64,000 nt of DNA, taken from NCBI GenBank assembly GCA_022036555.1, contig CM039140.1, positions 8,273,943-8,337,942 on the forward strand. Direction: 5' to 3'. Made by a program: the position numbers and the translations under genes. Below the pieces are notes generated by a model. It saw nothing but the letters and a program-made list of their open reading frames with translations. It made no database searches and was not told where the DNA came from. Source of the DNA: Microstegium vimineum. Its lineage: Eukaryota > Streptophyta > Magnoliopsida > Poales > Poaceae. Of this stretch, positions 32,613 to 44,275 are shown piece by piece; the first letter of the stretch is position 1; the number at the start of each line of letters is the position of its first letter.

Positions 32613-33649
32613 TGTTGACACAAAAAGCGTCAGGATCTGCGAACACCTCGGGCTTATACCCGAAATTCGATATCCGAGGGTGTGCCAGTCGATTTGACCA
32701 GTTAATCGACAAGGACGATAACTAGAACAAAATCTGAACAGGGCAACGGCGATACGCCCGGATGCCAAGACTCAGACTTGATCAGGATAACTAGAGCAGA
32801 GCTGAACGAGACAACAGCGATGCGCCCGGATGTCGAAGCTCAGAGATACTCCCACGTGGAACTTACAAGGGTTTGACGGAGATCAAGATGATGCAGCCCG
32901 TCGAAGCTTGAAGAACTCGTAGATAAACTAAGACTAATGCAAAAAGGATAAATTGCAGTAAAAGTAGAATAAGAGTAAATTGATTTGATTTTGATGGGAT
33001 TTTTTTTACACGCAGCCCTTGGGCACATGTTTATATTCCCGCATGGAGAGTTGTACAGAGACACGACTCGTACCCTTCCTAAACAAAACTCCTACTTTAA
33101 AGGAAATAACTGACTCGCGCAGGAGTCGGACCCAAATAACAATATTATTTTTCTAAACAGATACCTCTATTTTAAAGGAAACAAACGACTCGCGCAAGAG
33201 TCGGACTCAAACTACTATAACAATACTGGTATAAAATCACCAGTTTCCTTATGTCCTTTCTTCGATGGAAACTTTCCATCGACCGATTTCTTTAATCCGC
33301 GACTTCCTTCTTTCGCTACCGGCAATCTTCTGCTGACGTCAACTGCCACATCATCCTGTACCCATCGGTACTCCATGCCTATTGGCATCATCTCTTCATC
33401 AGCAACCGGCATCGGCAACATCCCCTCATCGGCAATCGGCATCGGCAACTTTGCAGTTCTGGTGACTTGACTTCAATTAACCTTCATCGGCAAGAAACGT
33501 CCAGCTTCCATCGGCAACAAACTTACCCTTCTTACAACGCACTTCCATCGGTAAATTTTGCCGATGACTTCCTAATGCCGATAGAAAATGGCCATCGACC
33601 CACGCAAGTCTTAGCTCATTTGACACGTGCCGAAAAAACGGTGTCAACA
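32613..33649 (-). repeat. E3 5' LTR
   Basis: It is 1,037 bp and pairs with 20832-21867. Followed on the plus strand by the duplication ATGAT (33650-33654), after which the E2 gag resumes. Confidence 0.95.
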
Positions 33650-33654
33650 ATGAT

Positions 33655-35190
33655 GCTACTTCATGCACACTTGGTGGTGAGAAAGATGGTTCGTGCTTGG
33701 TTGATGATGATGCTACTACAAGCTCTCCCACATCACCACATTGCTCTATGTCACAAGGTGACACAAAGGTATCAAATAGCAATGTTGTTGATCATGTTGA
33801 TTCATATGATGAGCTTGTAAATAAACTTGCTAGCATGACCATGTCTTTAGTGAATGAGAAAACTAAAACCTTGTCTTTGGAAAAAGAAATCTCTTCACTA
33901 AAGAAAACTTGTGAACAACAAAAGAACATAATTCACACTTCTATGTGTTCACAAAAGAAGCTTAATGTGACTCATGAGGACCTTGTTGATTCTCATGAAG
34001 AATTAATTGAAATGCATGCTTCACTAATCAAAGCTTCTACAAAGAAAATCTCAACTCTAAAAGATTCATGTGAAGAACATAAGCGCTTACTTGATGTTCT
34101 TAAATCTTCACATGAAGAACTAAAGCTAGATCATGAGCATCTTCGGGTATCTCATGAGGCTTTGGTTCACAAACATGGTGATCTAATAAATGAGTTGATG
34201 AACCTTAAAAATGATGAAAGCTCATCACATGGGTCAAATTATCAACTACATATTGTTACTAACCTTTGTGATGTAGGGAAGAAGCATGTATCCACCTCTT
34301 GTGATGATTTACTTGATATGACATGTTCTTCAAATATAGATGCTTGTTCTACTTCTATGTCTTGTAAGACTAACCTTTTGAAGGAGAACAATGAGCTCAA
34401 AAATGAATTGAAGAATATGAGCAACAAACTAGAGAGGTGTTACAATGCCAAAGTCACCTTTGAGCATATGTTGACAAACAAGAGAAGCTATGGTGACAAG
34501 AGTGGAATTGGTTTCCACAAGAGCAAGGGCAAGAAAGAGAAGAAGCAAGAACACAAGAAGCTAACTCATTTCATGTGCTTCAAGTGCCATGGGATGGGAC
34601 ATCTTGCAAAAGCTTGCCCAACCAAGATTGCTCAAGCTAAGCCACAAGTCAAGACCCAAGTACAATGCAAGATCAACCATCAAGATGGTGACTTGGGGAT
34701 GATGAAGAAGAAGAGAAGAAGAGGTGGCAAAGCAAGAGCAAGGCATCCAACTCCTATTCATGATGCCAACAAGATGATGATGAGCAAAGATCAAGAGAAG
34801 AATTATTTGGCTCACATCAAGTGCTTCAAATGTGAAGACATGGGACACCTTGCCTCGAAGTGTCCTACCAAGCTTGAGATGAAGAATCAAGCAAAAGAGA
34901 AGGTGCAAGACAATGAGAATCACAATATTAGCAAGGAAGAAAAGGCTCAAGCAAAGAGAGTGTGTTACTCATGTCGAGAAACGGGACACATGGCTCATTC
35001 ATGTCCCCAAGGTATGACTTCTAAGCCTAGTTCAATTAATGATGATCATATGCTTAGAAAGGATGGTAATGATACCTCTATGGTTGCTATTGCAAAACAT
35101 CCCTCTATTCATACTAAGGCAATGCCTAAGTATGTTGCTCCTAACTTGAGAGGGCCCAAACTAGTTTGGGTACCATCAACAAGTGGATGA
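33655..35190 (+). CDS. E2 gag, C-terminal part with three zinc knuckles
   Basis: This part is in frame with 20344-20805 and runs open for 511 codons to TGA. A long coiled-coil-like region (heptad-like Leu/Glu/Lys repeats, SHEELIEMHASLIKASTKK) occupies about 33780-34440. Basic stretches at about 34520-34560 and 34705-34745 surround three CCHC zinc knuckles: CFKCHGMGHLAKAC (34579), CFKCEDMGHLASKC (34822) and CYSCRETGHMAHSC (34963). The end, NLRGPKLVWVPSTSG, resembles the point in Copia polyproteins just before protease, but here the frame stops. Gag packages element RNA into particles. There is no pol, so mobility must depend on another element. Confidence 0.85.
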   Translation, partial: ATSCTLGGEKDGSCLVDDDATTSSPTSPHCSMSQGDTKVSNSNVVDHVDSYDELVNKLASMTMSLVNEKTKTLSLEKEISSLKKTCEQQKNIIHTSMCSQKKLNVTHEDLVDSHEELIEMHASLIKASTKKISTLKDSCEEHKRLLDVLKSSHEELKLDHEHLRVSHEALVHKHGDLINELMNLKNDESSSHGSNYQLHIVTNLCDVGKKHVSTSCDDLLDMTCSSNIDACSTSMSCKTNLLKENNELKNELKNMSNKLERCYNAKVTFEHMLTNKRSYGDKSGIGFHKSKGKKEKKQEHKKLTHFMCFKCHGMGHLAKACPTKIAQAKPQVKTQVQCKINHQDGDLGMMKKKRRRGGKARARHPTPIHDANKMMMSKDQEKNYLAHIKCFKCEDMGHLASKCPTKLEMKNQAKEKVQDNENHNISKEEKAQAKRVCYSCRETGHMAHSCPQGMTSKPSSINDDHMLRKDGNDTSMVAIAKHPSIHTKAMPKYVAPNLRGPKLVWVPSTSG

Positions 35191-37998
35191 TGATTTGTAG
35201 GTACCATGGGCATTGGAGGCTTGGTTCAATGAGTTTCATATTTTCTATCATATGATTGAATCAAGTAATGAAGCTTAGTGTTATTCTCATCCCAATGCCA
35301 AGTCAAAAGATGAAGTCCAAGTGCTACAACATACAAGTGCATGATCAAGTTGTGGTGGTTTATTGGATTATTTGAAGGCTTGCAAACATTCAAGTTGAAG
35401 CTTGCTAATGGATTGATTGTGATCTACTAAGGTATATTTCTTGTTGATCAAGTTCATTTTGGTGTGTATAAAATGCTTGAATTGGATATACACTTAGTGC
35501 ATATGAGTTGATTGAATTGGATACATATGAATGCTATAAGATGCTTTTAATGCTTAGTGATCAAGTTTGTGTTGATTTGAATGGATATGATCATGAGACT
35601 ACTGTTAGTAAGTGGATTGAATGGATATATGTCTTATGAGAGTGTTCAAACAAGTTAGTATCAAATTTGGTTCAATTTGATTTCGAGTGACAAACATTGG
35701 ATTGATCTAGAGTCACCTAGATTGAAAGGTCCTCAAGTTGGAATCATATTTATAGGTGATTGAGGCACCTATGTTTGATTTTGGTTTGAGCTAGAAGCAT
35801 GACAAACAATGAGTACAAGGACATTTGATTATGGAGTGTATTTGGCACATGTTTGGTACTCAAGTTGAAGATCAAGATCAAACTCAAGATGAAGATGAAG
35901 TTTAAGTTCTAGTGATAATTGGAGATCAATGGATAGAAAGAAAAGGACTTAAACAAGAAAAGGTTGAAATCAAAGTGGATTCATAGTCATTCATCAAGGA
36001 GAGTTCAACACTTGACTCAATCAAACAAAGCTAATTCAAGTAAGTATCAAGGATGATTCTTGGAGAGAGGTCACTTCTCCCTTTTGTAGGGGCTTGCCGC
36101 CTTTTGTAGGTAAACCAAGGACGTTACTTGGAAGGCTAACATGGAAGTGGTGATCTAGGAATCATTTGGATATGCTTAGTTAAAGCTATCAATAGGATTG
36201 ATTAAGAAGAAAGCAAGCAACACCCAAAAGAGAGAGATACATAAACCTTTATTCAAGTGGTATCATGATTACAAGTGGTACATCATTTGGTATTCTCTCA
36301 TGCAAGCATTGATCAAGAAAAGAAGCAAGTCAACCACAACAAGAAAAGTGCACTTGATCATTAGTGGGACTCAAATTCATATGGGTTAAGATTAACATTC
36401 CAAGTGGTATTCATTGGTCTTCACCATGTTCTTAATTGGAATTCACATTGCTATTGGAGATGAAATCTATATGACTATCCTCTACTCTAACATAGCAAAG
36501 GTGAAATTGTTTGACATATGCATACATACTTGCTTAGGACATGTTTAGTGCATATAGTCATCCATAGTGCTCATTCATTGAAAATCAAATGAATTTTATG
36601 CTTATAGCCTACCACTATAGCTTGATTGAGTTGTTTGAATCTAGTGGTAGTATATAAGTTTGTTCATGAGCTAGTAAACCCAAGTACTTGATCTAGTTTG
36701 GATTGCAATCAAGTGACAAGTACAACCTCTATAAGATAACCCCTTAATGCGTGTGAACAAGCTTAGAGAGGGTTTAAACCGGACTTGGAAGCTTATGCTA
36801 TTCATTTTAGTTCAAGTCCAACATAGAAGCTCATGAAGAATCTAGTTCAAGCACAAGACAACAATGCAAATAGATATCAAGATGCAACCTACAAGTGGTA
36901 TCTAGACTTATGCTAATCTTTCAAATAGTATCAACCTTCATATTGGTACTTGCAAAAGATGTCTAGCTCTAGCATACTTGTGATAGCCCACATGTGTCTT
37001 CATTCAAGCAATATCCTACACGTGGTATGTCACAAGTGATATCCTACAAGTTTACAAGTGATCCTCAACTTTAAGTGATCAAATCAAGAGTTCTCTTGCT
37101 AGCAAAGCTTATTTGGATGACATTTGCTTTGACCAAAGGGGAGTTGCCCTACTCAATGGTATAATGGTCAACGTTCTTACATGAAGAGTCTTCCAATACA
37201 TATATGTTGGTGTCCATCAAAAATAAAAAGATACAAGTATCAACCATCTACCCTAGTGCAACCTTTGCATCAATAGAGAAGCATACCTTTTATGGAAATT
37301 GATGACAAAGGGGGAGAGATTAGTGCAAAGATATGAATATCTGGATGGAAATGCACTAAGAGGGAAAGAGACATGGACATGAACAAGGGAACAAGATTGA
37401 AAGGATCAAAGTCTTGGACTAAGTGATGCACACAAGTAGGGGGAGCAAGCTCATGAACTTGATTGATTGCATTTTATATGTGCATATTCATGTGCTTGCC
37501 TTGCATAATGCATAAGTATTATCTTTATATGCATGCTTGTGTGGTGTATGCTAGTTATAGGATTTGAATGATGATTTGATAAACTAGCATGCATAGGTTG
37601 GTAAGCTAGATATTTTTGTTCCTACTCATGGTATCTAGAAACCTTGCTTCTAATGTTGATCTCATGGGGTTTCTAGTGTTGTTTTTGTGGTATCTAGCTA
37701 ACCATGGTGCTAAGGATAAACTTCAAAGTGGAACTACAATGAGTATCTTCAAAGGTTTACCCTATATCCCTTAGCATCACTTAGTAGTGCTAGCACTCCC
37801 ACAATGTCTATTCATGCATGTGTGCAAAGCTTAATTCAAACCTTTGTGAGCACACATGTAGGGGGAGCTAACCCTACCAAGTCAGACTTTGTGACATTTA
37901 TCCAATTCTTAGCATAGAGTTTAAATGATGGATAAATGGCATAATGTCTAAAAATGATCTTAATTTCCATATCTTTGTAGAGTTGTCATCAATTACCA
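35191..37998 (+). other. E2 3' noncoding region
   Basis: About 2.8 kb of AT-rich sequence has no recognised protease, RT, RNase H or integrase in any frame. It is dense in 'caagtgg/caagatg'-type words. The segment 37003-37197 has a relic copy at 1797-2001. Confidence 0.7.
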
Positions 37999-38011
37999 AA
38001 AAGGGGGAGAT
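37999..38011 (+). other. E2 polypurine tract
   Basis: A purine run, aaaagggggaga, lies directly before the TGAAAGG start of the 3' LTR. Confidence 0.8.
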
Positions 38012-40359
38012 TGAAAGGTCCTTGTGTGATTTTGGTAATTGAATGACAACTTAGGTGTACTAATATGTGTCTAAGTGATATATACATAGGAGATTAGTTC
38101 ACAGGAGATTGTGTGATGAAGGAGCTTAATGCACATGAAACATGACATGGAGTCATGTGACTAAGGTGGAGAAGATCAAGATGAGGCTTGGCTTGACGGA
38201 CCGGTTGCAAGTGTGAAGGGCAAGCGGGTGATGCTTGGCGCCGATGGACCAAGGCAACGGTGAAGAGCAAGTGAGGTCAAGATCGATGAACCAATACGGT
38301 CATGTGATGATATGAAGTGGATCATATCATTTGGTGATAGGTTGGTGCATGTGTTGCATCAACATTGGAGATGGAGATGGAATGGAATGCGCAAGGCAAA
38401 GGTATAACCATAGTGCATTTCCATTTCACCGGTTATAGGTGTGTAGAGAAGTTGATGACCGGGTTTAGGATAGATAGACGTACTATCAAGAGGGGCAAAC
38501 TTGTTTGCATATCCGTTATCTAGTGTCACCGTGAGCGATTTAACTTTGCGATACATTAGGATCGAGTGGCACGGTGAGAACAACTGAAAATGCTTTAAAA
38601 CATCTTTGTGAAAATTCTAACACACATGAACAAGGTGAAGAACACATTTGTGTTAGCACATGAGAAGCAAAGGAAGAAGTTGGGAGGAGTCTCGGCTGTT
38701 TTTCGAGCTCCGGACGCTAGGGTTTCGGTGTGTCCGGACCATCGCGTGTGCATCCGACCACACACCCTAGGTGACGCGGCTGAGGAGCAGAGTCGGGATG
38801 CAGTATGCTGTCCGGACGCAGGGATCCGGACGCACGTCCGGAGCTCTGGCGCTCTCTGGTTCGGCTCTATGTTGAGTCCGGACGCAGAAGCCGGTCCGGA
38901 CGCTGGAGTCCAGACGCTGTCCGGGCGAGTTGACGCTCTCTGGAACCTCTCTGCTGAGGTCCGGACGTAGGTGTGCGTTGGTCTGGACCCGCACTGTTGG
39001 GTGCGTCCGGAGTACACGTGGCGGCGATCCGTGAGCGCGCCAACGGGAAGTTTGAATCGGCAGGCGATCGGACGCAGGCGCGATGGTCCGGGCGGCGCAT
39101 TGCGCGCGTCCAGAGGCCGCGTCCGGAGCGGCAAACAGAGAGTCGTTGGCGCTCGGTGTGAAGGGGTCCGGACGCAGATGATGGTCCGGACCCCCTGTGA
39201 AAAGTGCGTCCGGACTGGCGCAGGAATGCCCAATGAGTGGGCAAAACGGCTAGTTTCGTTAGTGTGGCTATATATAGCCCTTGGCCGGCCCTTGGGGCTG
39301 GTCATGCACCTTGGGCATGTGTTGCCTCTAATGTGCTTGGTTTGGGAGCCCTCTAACTCACTTGTGCAAGCTTTAGTGTGATTCTAATTGCGAGTGAGTG
39401 ATCTCTAGTGCGTTGCTTTGAGAGATAGCTTAGTGTGGCACTAGGTGATGTGTTGCAAGCCGGTGTGCTTGTTACTCTTGGAGGTTGCCACCTCCTAGAC
39501 GGCTTGGTGGCTTGTGGCTCCGTCGAAGCACGCAAGAAGATTGTGCGGTGCTCCGGAGAAGTGCTTGTGAGGGGTATTGTGCTCGCCCCGCAGGGATCGC
39601 GAAGAGCAACTCTAGTTGAGCGTGTCATTGAGCTACCCTCACTTGTGGGTAGATTCTTGCAGCGCCCGAGTGAGTGGGCTAGGCTTGTGAACGCATATTA
39701 GCCGCCGAATCACCAAGTGTGTGGTCGACACAACGGGGACTAGCTTGGTGGCATCCAAGTGAACCTCGGGAGAAAAATCACCGTGTCAACCTTGTACATC
39801 TTCTCGGTGGTTTGCATTCTCTTATTCACTAGCTTGTATTTACTTTCATATATCTTATGCTAGTGTTTAGTTGTTGCTCTTGTAACTAGTTTGCTTGTGT
39901 AGCTTGTCTAGTTACCTTCTTGCTTGTGTAGCATAGAAGTAGCGTTTGTGTGGCTAATTGGCTTGTGTAGCCTTGTTAGTCACTCTTGCTTAGTTTGTGT
40001 AGCTAAGCAAGGTGAGCTCTCTAGTTGACTTGTGTAGTCTTGCTAGAGAGCATTCCTAGTGAGCTTAGGTGCTTTGTGCTTTGCTTACCAGTATGTGTAG
40101 GAGCTCCCGGTGTGCTTAGAGTACTAGTTGCTTAGGTTTGTGTGACGTTGCAACCTAGACTTGTTTAGGTGAGCTTCCTAGCTTTGCACCTTAGCGAGCC
40201 CAATTAGGATCTTTTGCTAGGTGCTAAAGTTATAGATAGAGGGGTGTAGTCTTGGCTAGACCGATAGTTTTAATTCTGCATTTGTTTCGGTTAGCCGCTG
40301 CGCATAAGTTTTAGAAAAGACTATTCACCCCCCCTCTAGTCCGCCATCTCGACCCTACA
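38012..40359 (+). repeat. E2 3' LTR, complete
   Basis: It is 2,348 bp, from TGAAAGGTCC to CCCTACA. Its first 447 bp have no counterpart at the other end of the element. A TATA-like ggctatatatagccc lies at 39267-39281, with the TCCGGAC repeat zone upstream (38700-39220). Confidence 0.9.
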
Positions 40360-40371
40360 ACTGTCACATGA

Positions 40372-41640
40372 GCATGGTGGCGGCAGCTATGTTTTGTTGC
40401 GCCCTTGGAAAAGTCGGCGGTGACCTGTCGTCCTCGGCTATACGGCGCTGCACATCGCGAGCTCGGGCTCGGGGGCCGGCCGCCGACCGAGGGTTTAGTT
40501 GTTGCTCGAGGAGGGCGCGCTCGTCGTCTATCTGCTGGGAGGCATCGTCGAGCTCGCCCTGCCGAGCGTGCATGGCGTCGAGGTTGACGTGCGGCGGAGT
40601 GTGGGCTTCCGGGTTCTCGGGGAGGATTTAGTTGCCATCCTCATCGAGGTCGCTCACGGCCCCTTCGGGGATGGAATCCCTTCCGTCGCACATGAAGCAT
40701 TCCCACGAGGGGCCCTCGCTAGCTTTGGGAGTGACGTGTTTCGTCCCTGTACTGTCAGAGCCGGAGAGAGTCATGTCTTCCTCGGTTAGGAAGTCCTAAA
40801 ATGATTCGATGGTTCCCACGAACTCGTCATCCGGGGTGTCGGTCATCTTTAGAGCGATGAGCCGCTCAAGGATGGATGCGGCGCTTACGAGACCGAACGG
40901 GTACGTGACTGGGACACCTTCCTCCAACGGCGCGCCTCCTTCGATTTGGATGGTCGCGTCTACGTGAGAGAGTGCATGTCTCAGCACGCGACTCGGAGAG
41001 GGTCGTGGCGCCGTGCAGCCCTTGACACGCCGGCGTGGCCTGCCTCTGCGAAGGAGCGGGTGGTCGCTGTCTTCAGAGGACTGCTCGTCCGAGGCGTAGT
41101 ACGCCATCCGTCCCGCAGCAAGTTTCCTCCCCGCACTGTGGTCGGGGAAGGGATTGTAGGCGCACTCCTCGGTGTCCTGGTGGACCTCCTCCGTCACGGT
41201 GACGGCTCCGAGGCGACTGTCATCCGTTGGCATTTCATCGCCGTCGGAGCTGGGGTCCGAGTCTAGGAGGTAGTCATACTGGGAGCGCACGAAACGCAAC
41301 ACGGCGTGCTCGGCCGCGTAATCGATTTTGTGGTTGTCGTCGTCAGAGTCCCCCACACCGCTCATGAACATCTCGAGCGGGTGGAACCCTCTGTTGTCGT
41401 CCCGGGGAGTTTCTTCCCCAAGTCCGGTGAGGTTGGCTATGGGGCCTCGCGGCCTGAAGGTCTCAACCGGTGCATCCCCACGTAGAGCCGGGGGCCCTTG
41501 TCCGAACGGGTCATGGTGTCGACGACCTGGTCCGACGAAGGCAGCACGCGGATGAGGGTCCCATCTGGGGAGCAGGCAAACTCCAGGCTTCCAAAGAGGA
41601 TGAAGGAGAGCCGAGGGTTGTCGGAATTGCGGGAGGCCAT
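40372..41640 (-). pseudogene. E1 gag N-terminal region
   Basis: Reading starts at the ATG complement of about 41640 (MASRNSDNPRLSFILFGSLE), 50 bp inside the 5' LTR. It passes to another frame with a 284-codon stretch (40796-41650), which is acidic and Ser-rich (MFMSGVGDSDDDNHKIDYAA, AYNPFPDHSAGRKLAAGRMA). A third stretch at 40364-40573 (MHARQGELDDASQQIDDERA, RARARDVQRRIAEDD) is typical of plant Gypsy gag N-terminal parts. E2 interrupts it at 40360, and the rest lies at 16611-18383. Confidence 0.7.
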
Positions 41641-41670
41641 TCGAAACCACTAAAACGTCGCGTCACGCGA

Positions 41671-41690
41671 TGCCCCTACCTGGCGCGCCA
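41671..41690 (-). other. E1 primer-binding site region
   Basis: On the minus strand TTGGCGCGCCAGGTAGGGG lies next to the 5' LTR end and starts with TGG after one base. It is a plausible tRNA primer site. The tRNA was not identified. Confidence 0.6.
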
Positions 41691-41692
41691 AC

Positions 41693-42949
41693 TGTCGGTG
41701 TTTAGAAACTACCAACGAGTAAATTTGTATGCTTGTCGGGTTTCGAATGGTGAGACAAAGAGACAAGAGGATTATACTGGTTCGGTAAAGAAATCCCTAC
41801 GTCCAGTGTGTAGCTGCCCGTGTTCCTTATCTCTGCTTGGAGGGGGTTTACAAGCTGGTCGAGAGAGGGGTATGAGCCCAAGTCTCTGCATGCGTCGGTG
41901 AGTGAGTGTGTTCTAGCTCTATCGCTTTGTGTTCAATGTCCGTCGTTGTCCCCCTCGCCCTCCTTTTATAGTAGCAAGGAGCTCAATGGAGTTACAAGTG
42001 TGTGCCGCAGGGAATCTACATGGGAGGCGGTGCCTTATCCTTGCCTTCTCCCAGAAGGATGAGGAGTACTCATAATACTATATTCCTATTGTCCATGTAC
42101 TTGGTCGGAGACTGGGTGTTGTGTCGGCCCCTCGCCGCACCGCCGGAGAATACGGGGGGGGGGGGGGGGGGTTCGGTTAAGCCCGTAGCAGGATAGAGGC
42201 ATGGTTGCATGTTGTTCCGTTGGCTGGTACAATGTTGTACCTTCCTCCAATTCTTTTTGTGTACGGCGAGATTCCTCCACGCTTGGCCAATGGACTCCGT
42301 TATTCAGAGGGCCCCCTTGTACCCGTCGTAGCTTCGTTCGATGAGCTCCTATAGGGGCCGGGGATGTGTGAGGCTAACTCCGCTTCGCGGGAGGCATGAT
42401 TCCTACCTGTCCAGGAGCCCTGCTTCGTCCCGTCCCGATTGGGGAACTCGACATGTCTTCGTTCGGGTAGGAGTCGAGGTGTTATCCTGAGCCCCGGATT
42501 ATACGGGGCGTACGATTCTACGTGGTCTTGTACCTCCATTTTTATCTTATAGAGAGTGCGTCGTCGGCAGCTAAGGACTCGTGACCCCCTCCCTTCGTAT
42601 AGGGGTAAAGAGGTCTTTCCTTTACTGTTGACGTGCCTCCTGGAGCCAACGGCCTCACCGTGAAGAACCAGATTGGTTTAAGCTGGAGAATGCCGACGCG
42701 GATGGAGGTGTGGGCACGTCTTCCCGGGCGACGGGGTCGCCTTCCCTGGGACGTCGGACGAGACGGAGTAACGTCTGCCTAGGGCACGTCTGCCCGGGGC
42801 GCGCCGGCCTTCGTGGGCCGGCTAGACGGTGATCCCCGCGCCCCTCCCCCCATGGGCCTATGGGCCGTGGCGGTTTAGCTTTGATAGACTTCTTTTCAAA
42901 GGGTTGTTGATTATTTTTGAAAGTTTACCGTTAAATTAGGTATTCGACA
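41693..42949 (-). repeat. E1 5' LTR
   Basis: It is 1,257 bp and pairs with 8824-10064. A G-run at about 42155-42172, much longer than in the other LTR, is a likely slippage or assembly artefact. Confidence 0.95.
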
Positions 42950-42954
42950 ATGAG

Positions 42955-43830
42955 CCTTTGGCATTTCTAATAATTTATTGATACATTAAACCAAGATGTT
43001 GAAAAGTACATTCAATGTTTAGAAAAGAAATAAACATAAGAAAAAGGTTCTCATATTTTATTTGCATTTGTTTCAAAAAGATGGTGGTTTAAATTAAATG
43101 GATTCAAAAAAATGGACGCATTTTTAGTTTAAGGCTCAAAGTAATTAATCACGCTCTAATACAACTGTGCCACATCTCATGCATATGACTGGTTGGTTGA
43201 TCCTCACCTGGTCTTATTAGCAATCGTCTCTCATAGTAGTAGTAATCTCAACTATTGTTTGGTCGTGTAAGGCAATTTTCTCTTCTATGTATAGAACCTG
43301 TATAGGAAACCCATCTCTCTATTCGCGTCCTCCACAATAATCTTGGGGTCCAATACTTCGTTTCAGAGTGACCCATCTACCATAGTGCCATCCCTGTCGG
43401 ACATTAGTAATGTGGGTGGTGGGTGCTTACTGATATGGCACATCACTAACAGAATTTCTAAATATCTGCCAGCATATTTTCCGTGCTGTTTTCTTCCACT
43501 TTTGTGTGGTTCAGATATATGTTAAGATTCGTGCTAACACATGTACCTATTATTCGCACAAAGCATAAGACAAGCTGTGCCCGTGCTCCGCGGATTGCGG
43601 CTCAGTCGGGGCGCGTGTAGTGGTGAGTGACCGTTTTCTTGATTTCTTCTGAATCGTGTCGCTGACCTGCTGTTGAAGACTGCACATGAACTGAAGGGCA
43701 GCGCTATCTCCTTCCGCTTGCCCAGCTGCCCTGCACCATGTGCTTGTGCCGCCGCTGCATTCAAACCTTTGTGTCTGTGATGTTTCGCAGCTACTTCTCA
43801 GCAAATAAGCAAACCGTATCTCTGTATCTG
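42955..43830. other. Intergenic sequence resuming after E1
   Basis: It continues the sequence broken at 8823. No gene or element end was recognised. Open frames at 43534-43870 show no domain. Confidence 0.4.
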
Positions 43831-44275
43831 TGTTGTAGTTGTAAGTGCTGTATTTTTTTTGTTTCTTCATTCCAAATTTTGATTTTCTATTCGTGATGTG
43901 TGTTGTAGTTGTTCTGTTATTTTTTGTTTCTTCATTCCAGTTGTGGGTTGTGGTTGTTCAGTTATTTTTTATTTTTCTTCATTCAGTTTGTGTCTTACGT
44001 GTCTGTTAGTTGTGGCTTTGTGCTATGCTGTTGTTGTAGTACTAAAATTTTTTTTATTTCTTCATTGTCCTAGTGCAAGCGGTTAGAGCTTGACGGGTTC
44101 GAGCCCAAGCCTCTGCACATTGTGCGGGAAAGGCTTGCGGGCTATTTCCCTTCCCCAGCCCCGCAGTGTGCGGGAAGTCTACGGCACTGGGTACGCCCTT
44201 TCTTTTTCATTCTAGATTTTGAATTTTCATTCGTAATATGTGTTGTATCTATTTTGTTGTTATGTTTTCTTTTCT
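43831..44275 (+). repeat. Degenerate tandem repeat array
   Basis: A unit containing 'tgtgttgtagttg' followed by a T-run and 'tttcttcattcc' recurs about four to five times at irregular spacing (43831, 43899, 43942, near 44025 and 44237). A SINE-like sequence interrupts one copy. Confidence 0.6.
44068..44206 (+). mobile_element. tRNA-derived SINE-like sequence
   Basis: A box-A-like 'tagtgcaagcggttagag' lies near 44071, with box B gggttcgagcc at 44095-44105. The tail runs 'ctacggcactgggtacgccc' and then a T-run near 44200. This end resembles grass (PoaS-type) SINEs from memory; the family was not checked. It interrupts the tandem repeat array, and similar T-rich words lie on both sides. Confidence 0.5.

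Larger units (their letters stand above)
20806..33649 (-). mobile_element. E3: Gypsy LTR retrotransposon, Tat-like, youngest insertion
   Basis: The LTRs (20832-21867 and 32613-33649) start TGTTGACAC and end GTGTCAACA. By eye they differ at about nine substitutions and one base of length. Gag-pol is on the minus strand. The target duplication ATGAT is exact (20801-20805 and 33650-33654). On the left it lies outside an extra 26-bp copy of the primer-binding region (20806-20831), not at the LTR edge. Domain order is gag, protease, RT, RNase H, second RNase H, integrase. A five-exon plant-mobile-domain gene lies antisense between integrase and the 3' LTR. The motif ATCGG/CCGAT is very frequent throughout. 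Confidence 0.95.
18384..40359 (+). mobile_element. E2: gag-only (non-autonomous) LTR retrotransposon, 5' LTR truncated, split by E3
   Basis: The 3' LTR is complete (38012-40359, starting TGAAAGG and ending CTACA). The 5' copy (18384-20292) matches only from 38459 onward, so about 447 bp of the 5' LTR is missing. A primer-binding site tggtatcaaagc (20295-20306) and a polypurine tract (37999-38011) are in place. The only protein gene is a gag with three zinc knuckles. Between its stop (35190) and the polypurine tract there are 2.8 kb without protease, integrase, RT or RNase H. This fits a TR-GAG type element mobilised by enzymes from elsewhere. E3 is inserted in the gag. Confidence 0.9.
8824..42949 (-). 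mobile_element. E1: Gypsy LTR retrotransposon, Tat-like, complete with nested insertions
   Basis: Two LTRs start TGTCGG and end CGACA (8824-10064 and 41693-42949). An exact 5-bp duplication ATGAG lies outside them (8819-8823 and 42950-42954). Gag-pol is on the minus strand, so the right LTR is the 5' LTR. E2 (18384-40359) is inserted in its gag region. Domain order is gag, aspartic protease, reverse transcriptase, RNase H, a second RNase H and integrase, which is the Gypsy order. The second RNase H points to the Tat lineage. An antisense F-box-type gene sits between integrase and the 3' LTR. Counting by eye, the LTRs differ at about 60 of 1,240 positions. All coding parts carry breaks. Confidence 0.95.
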
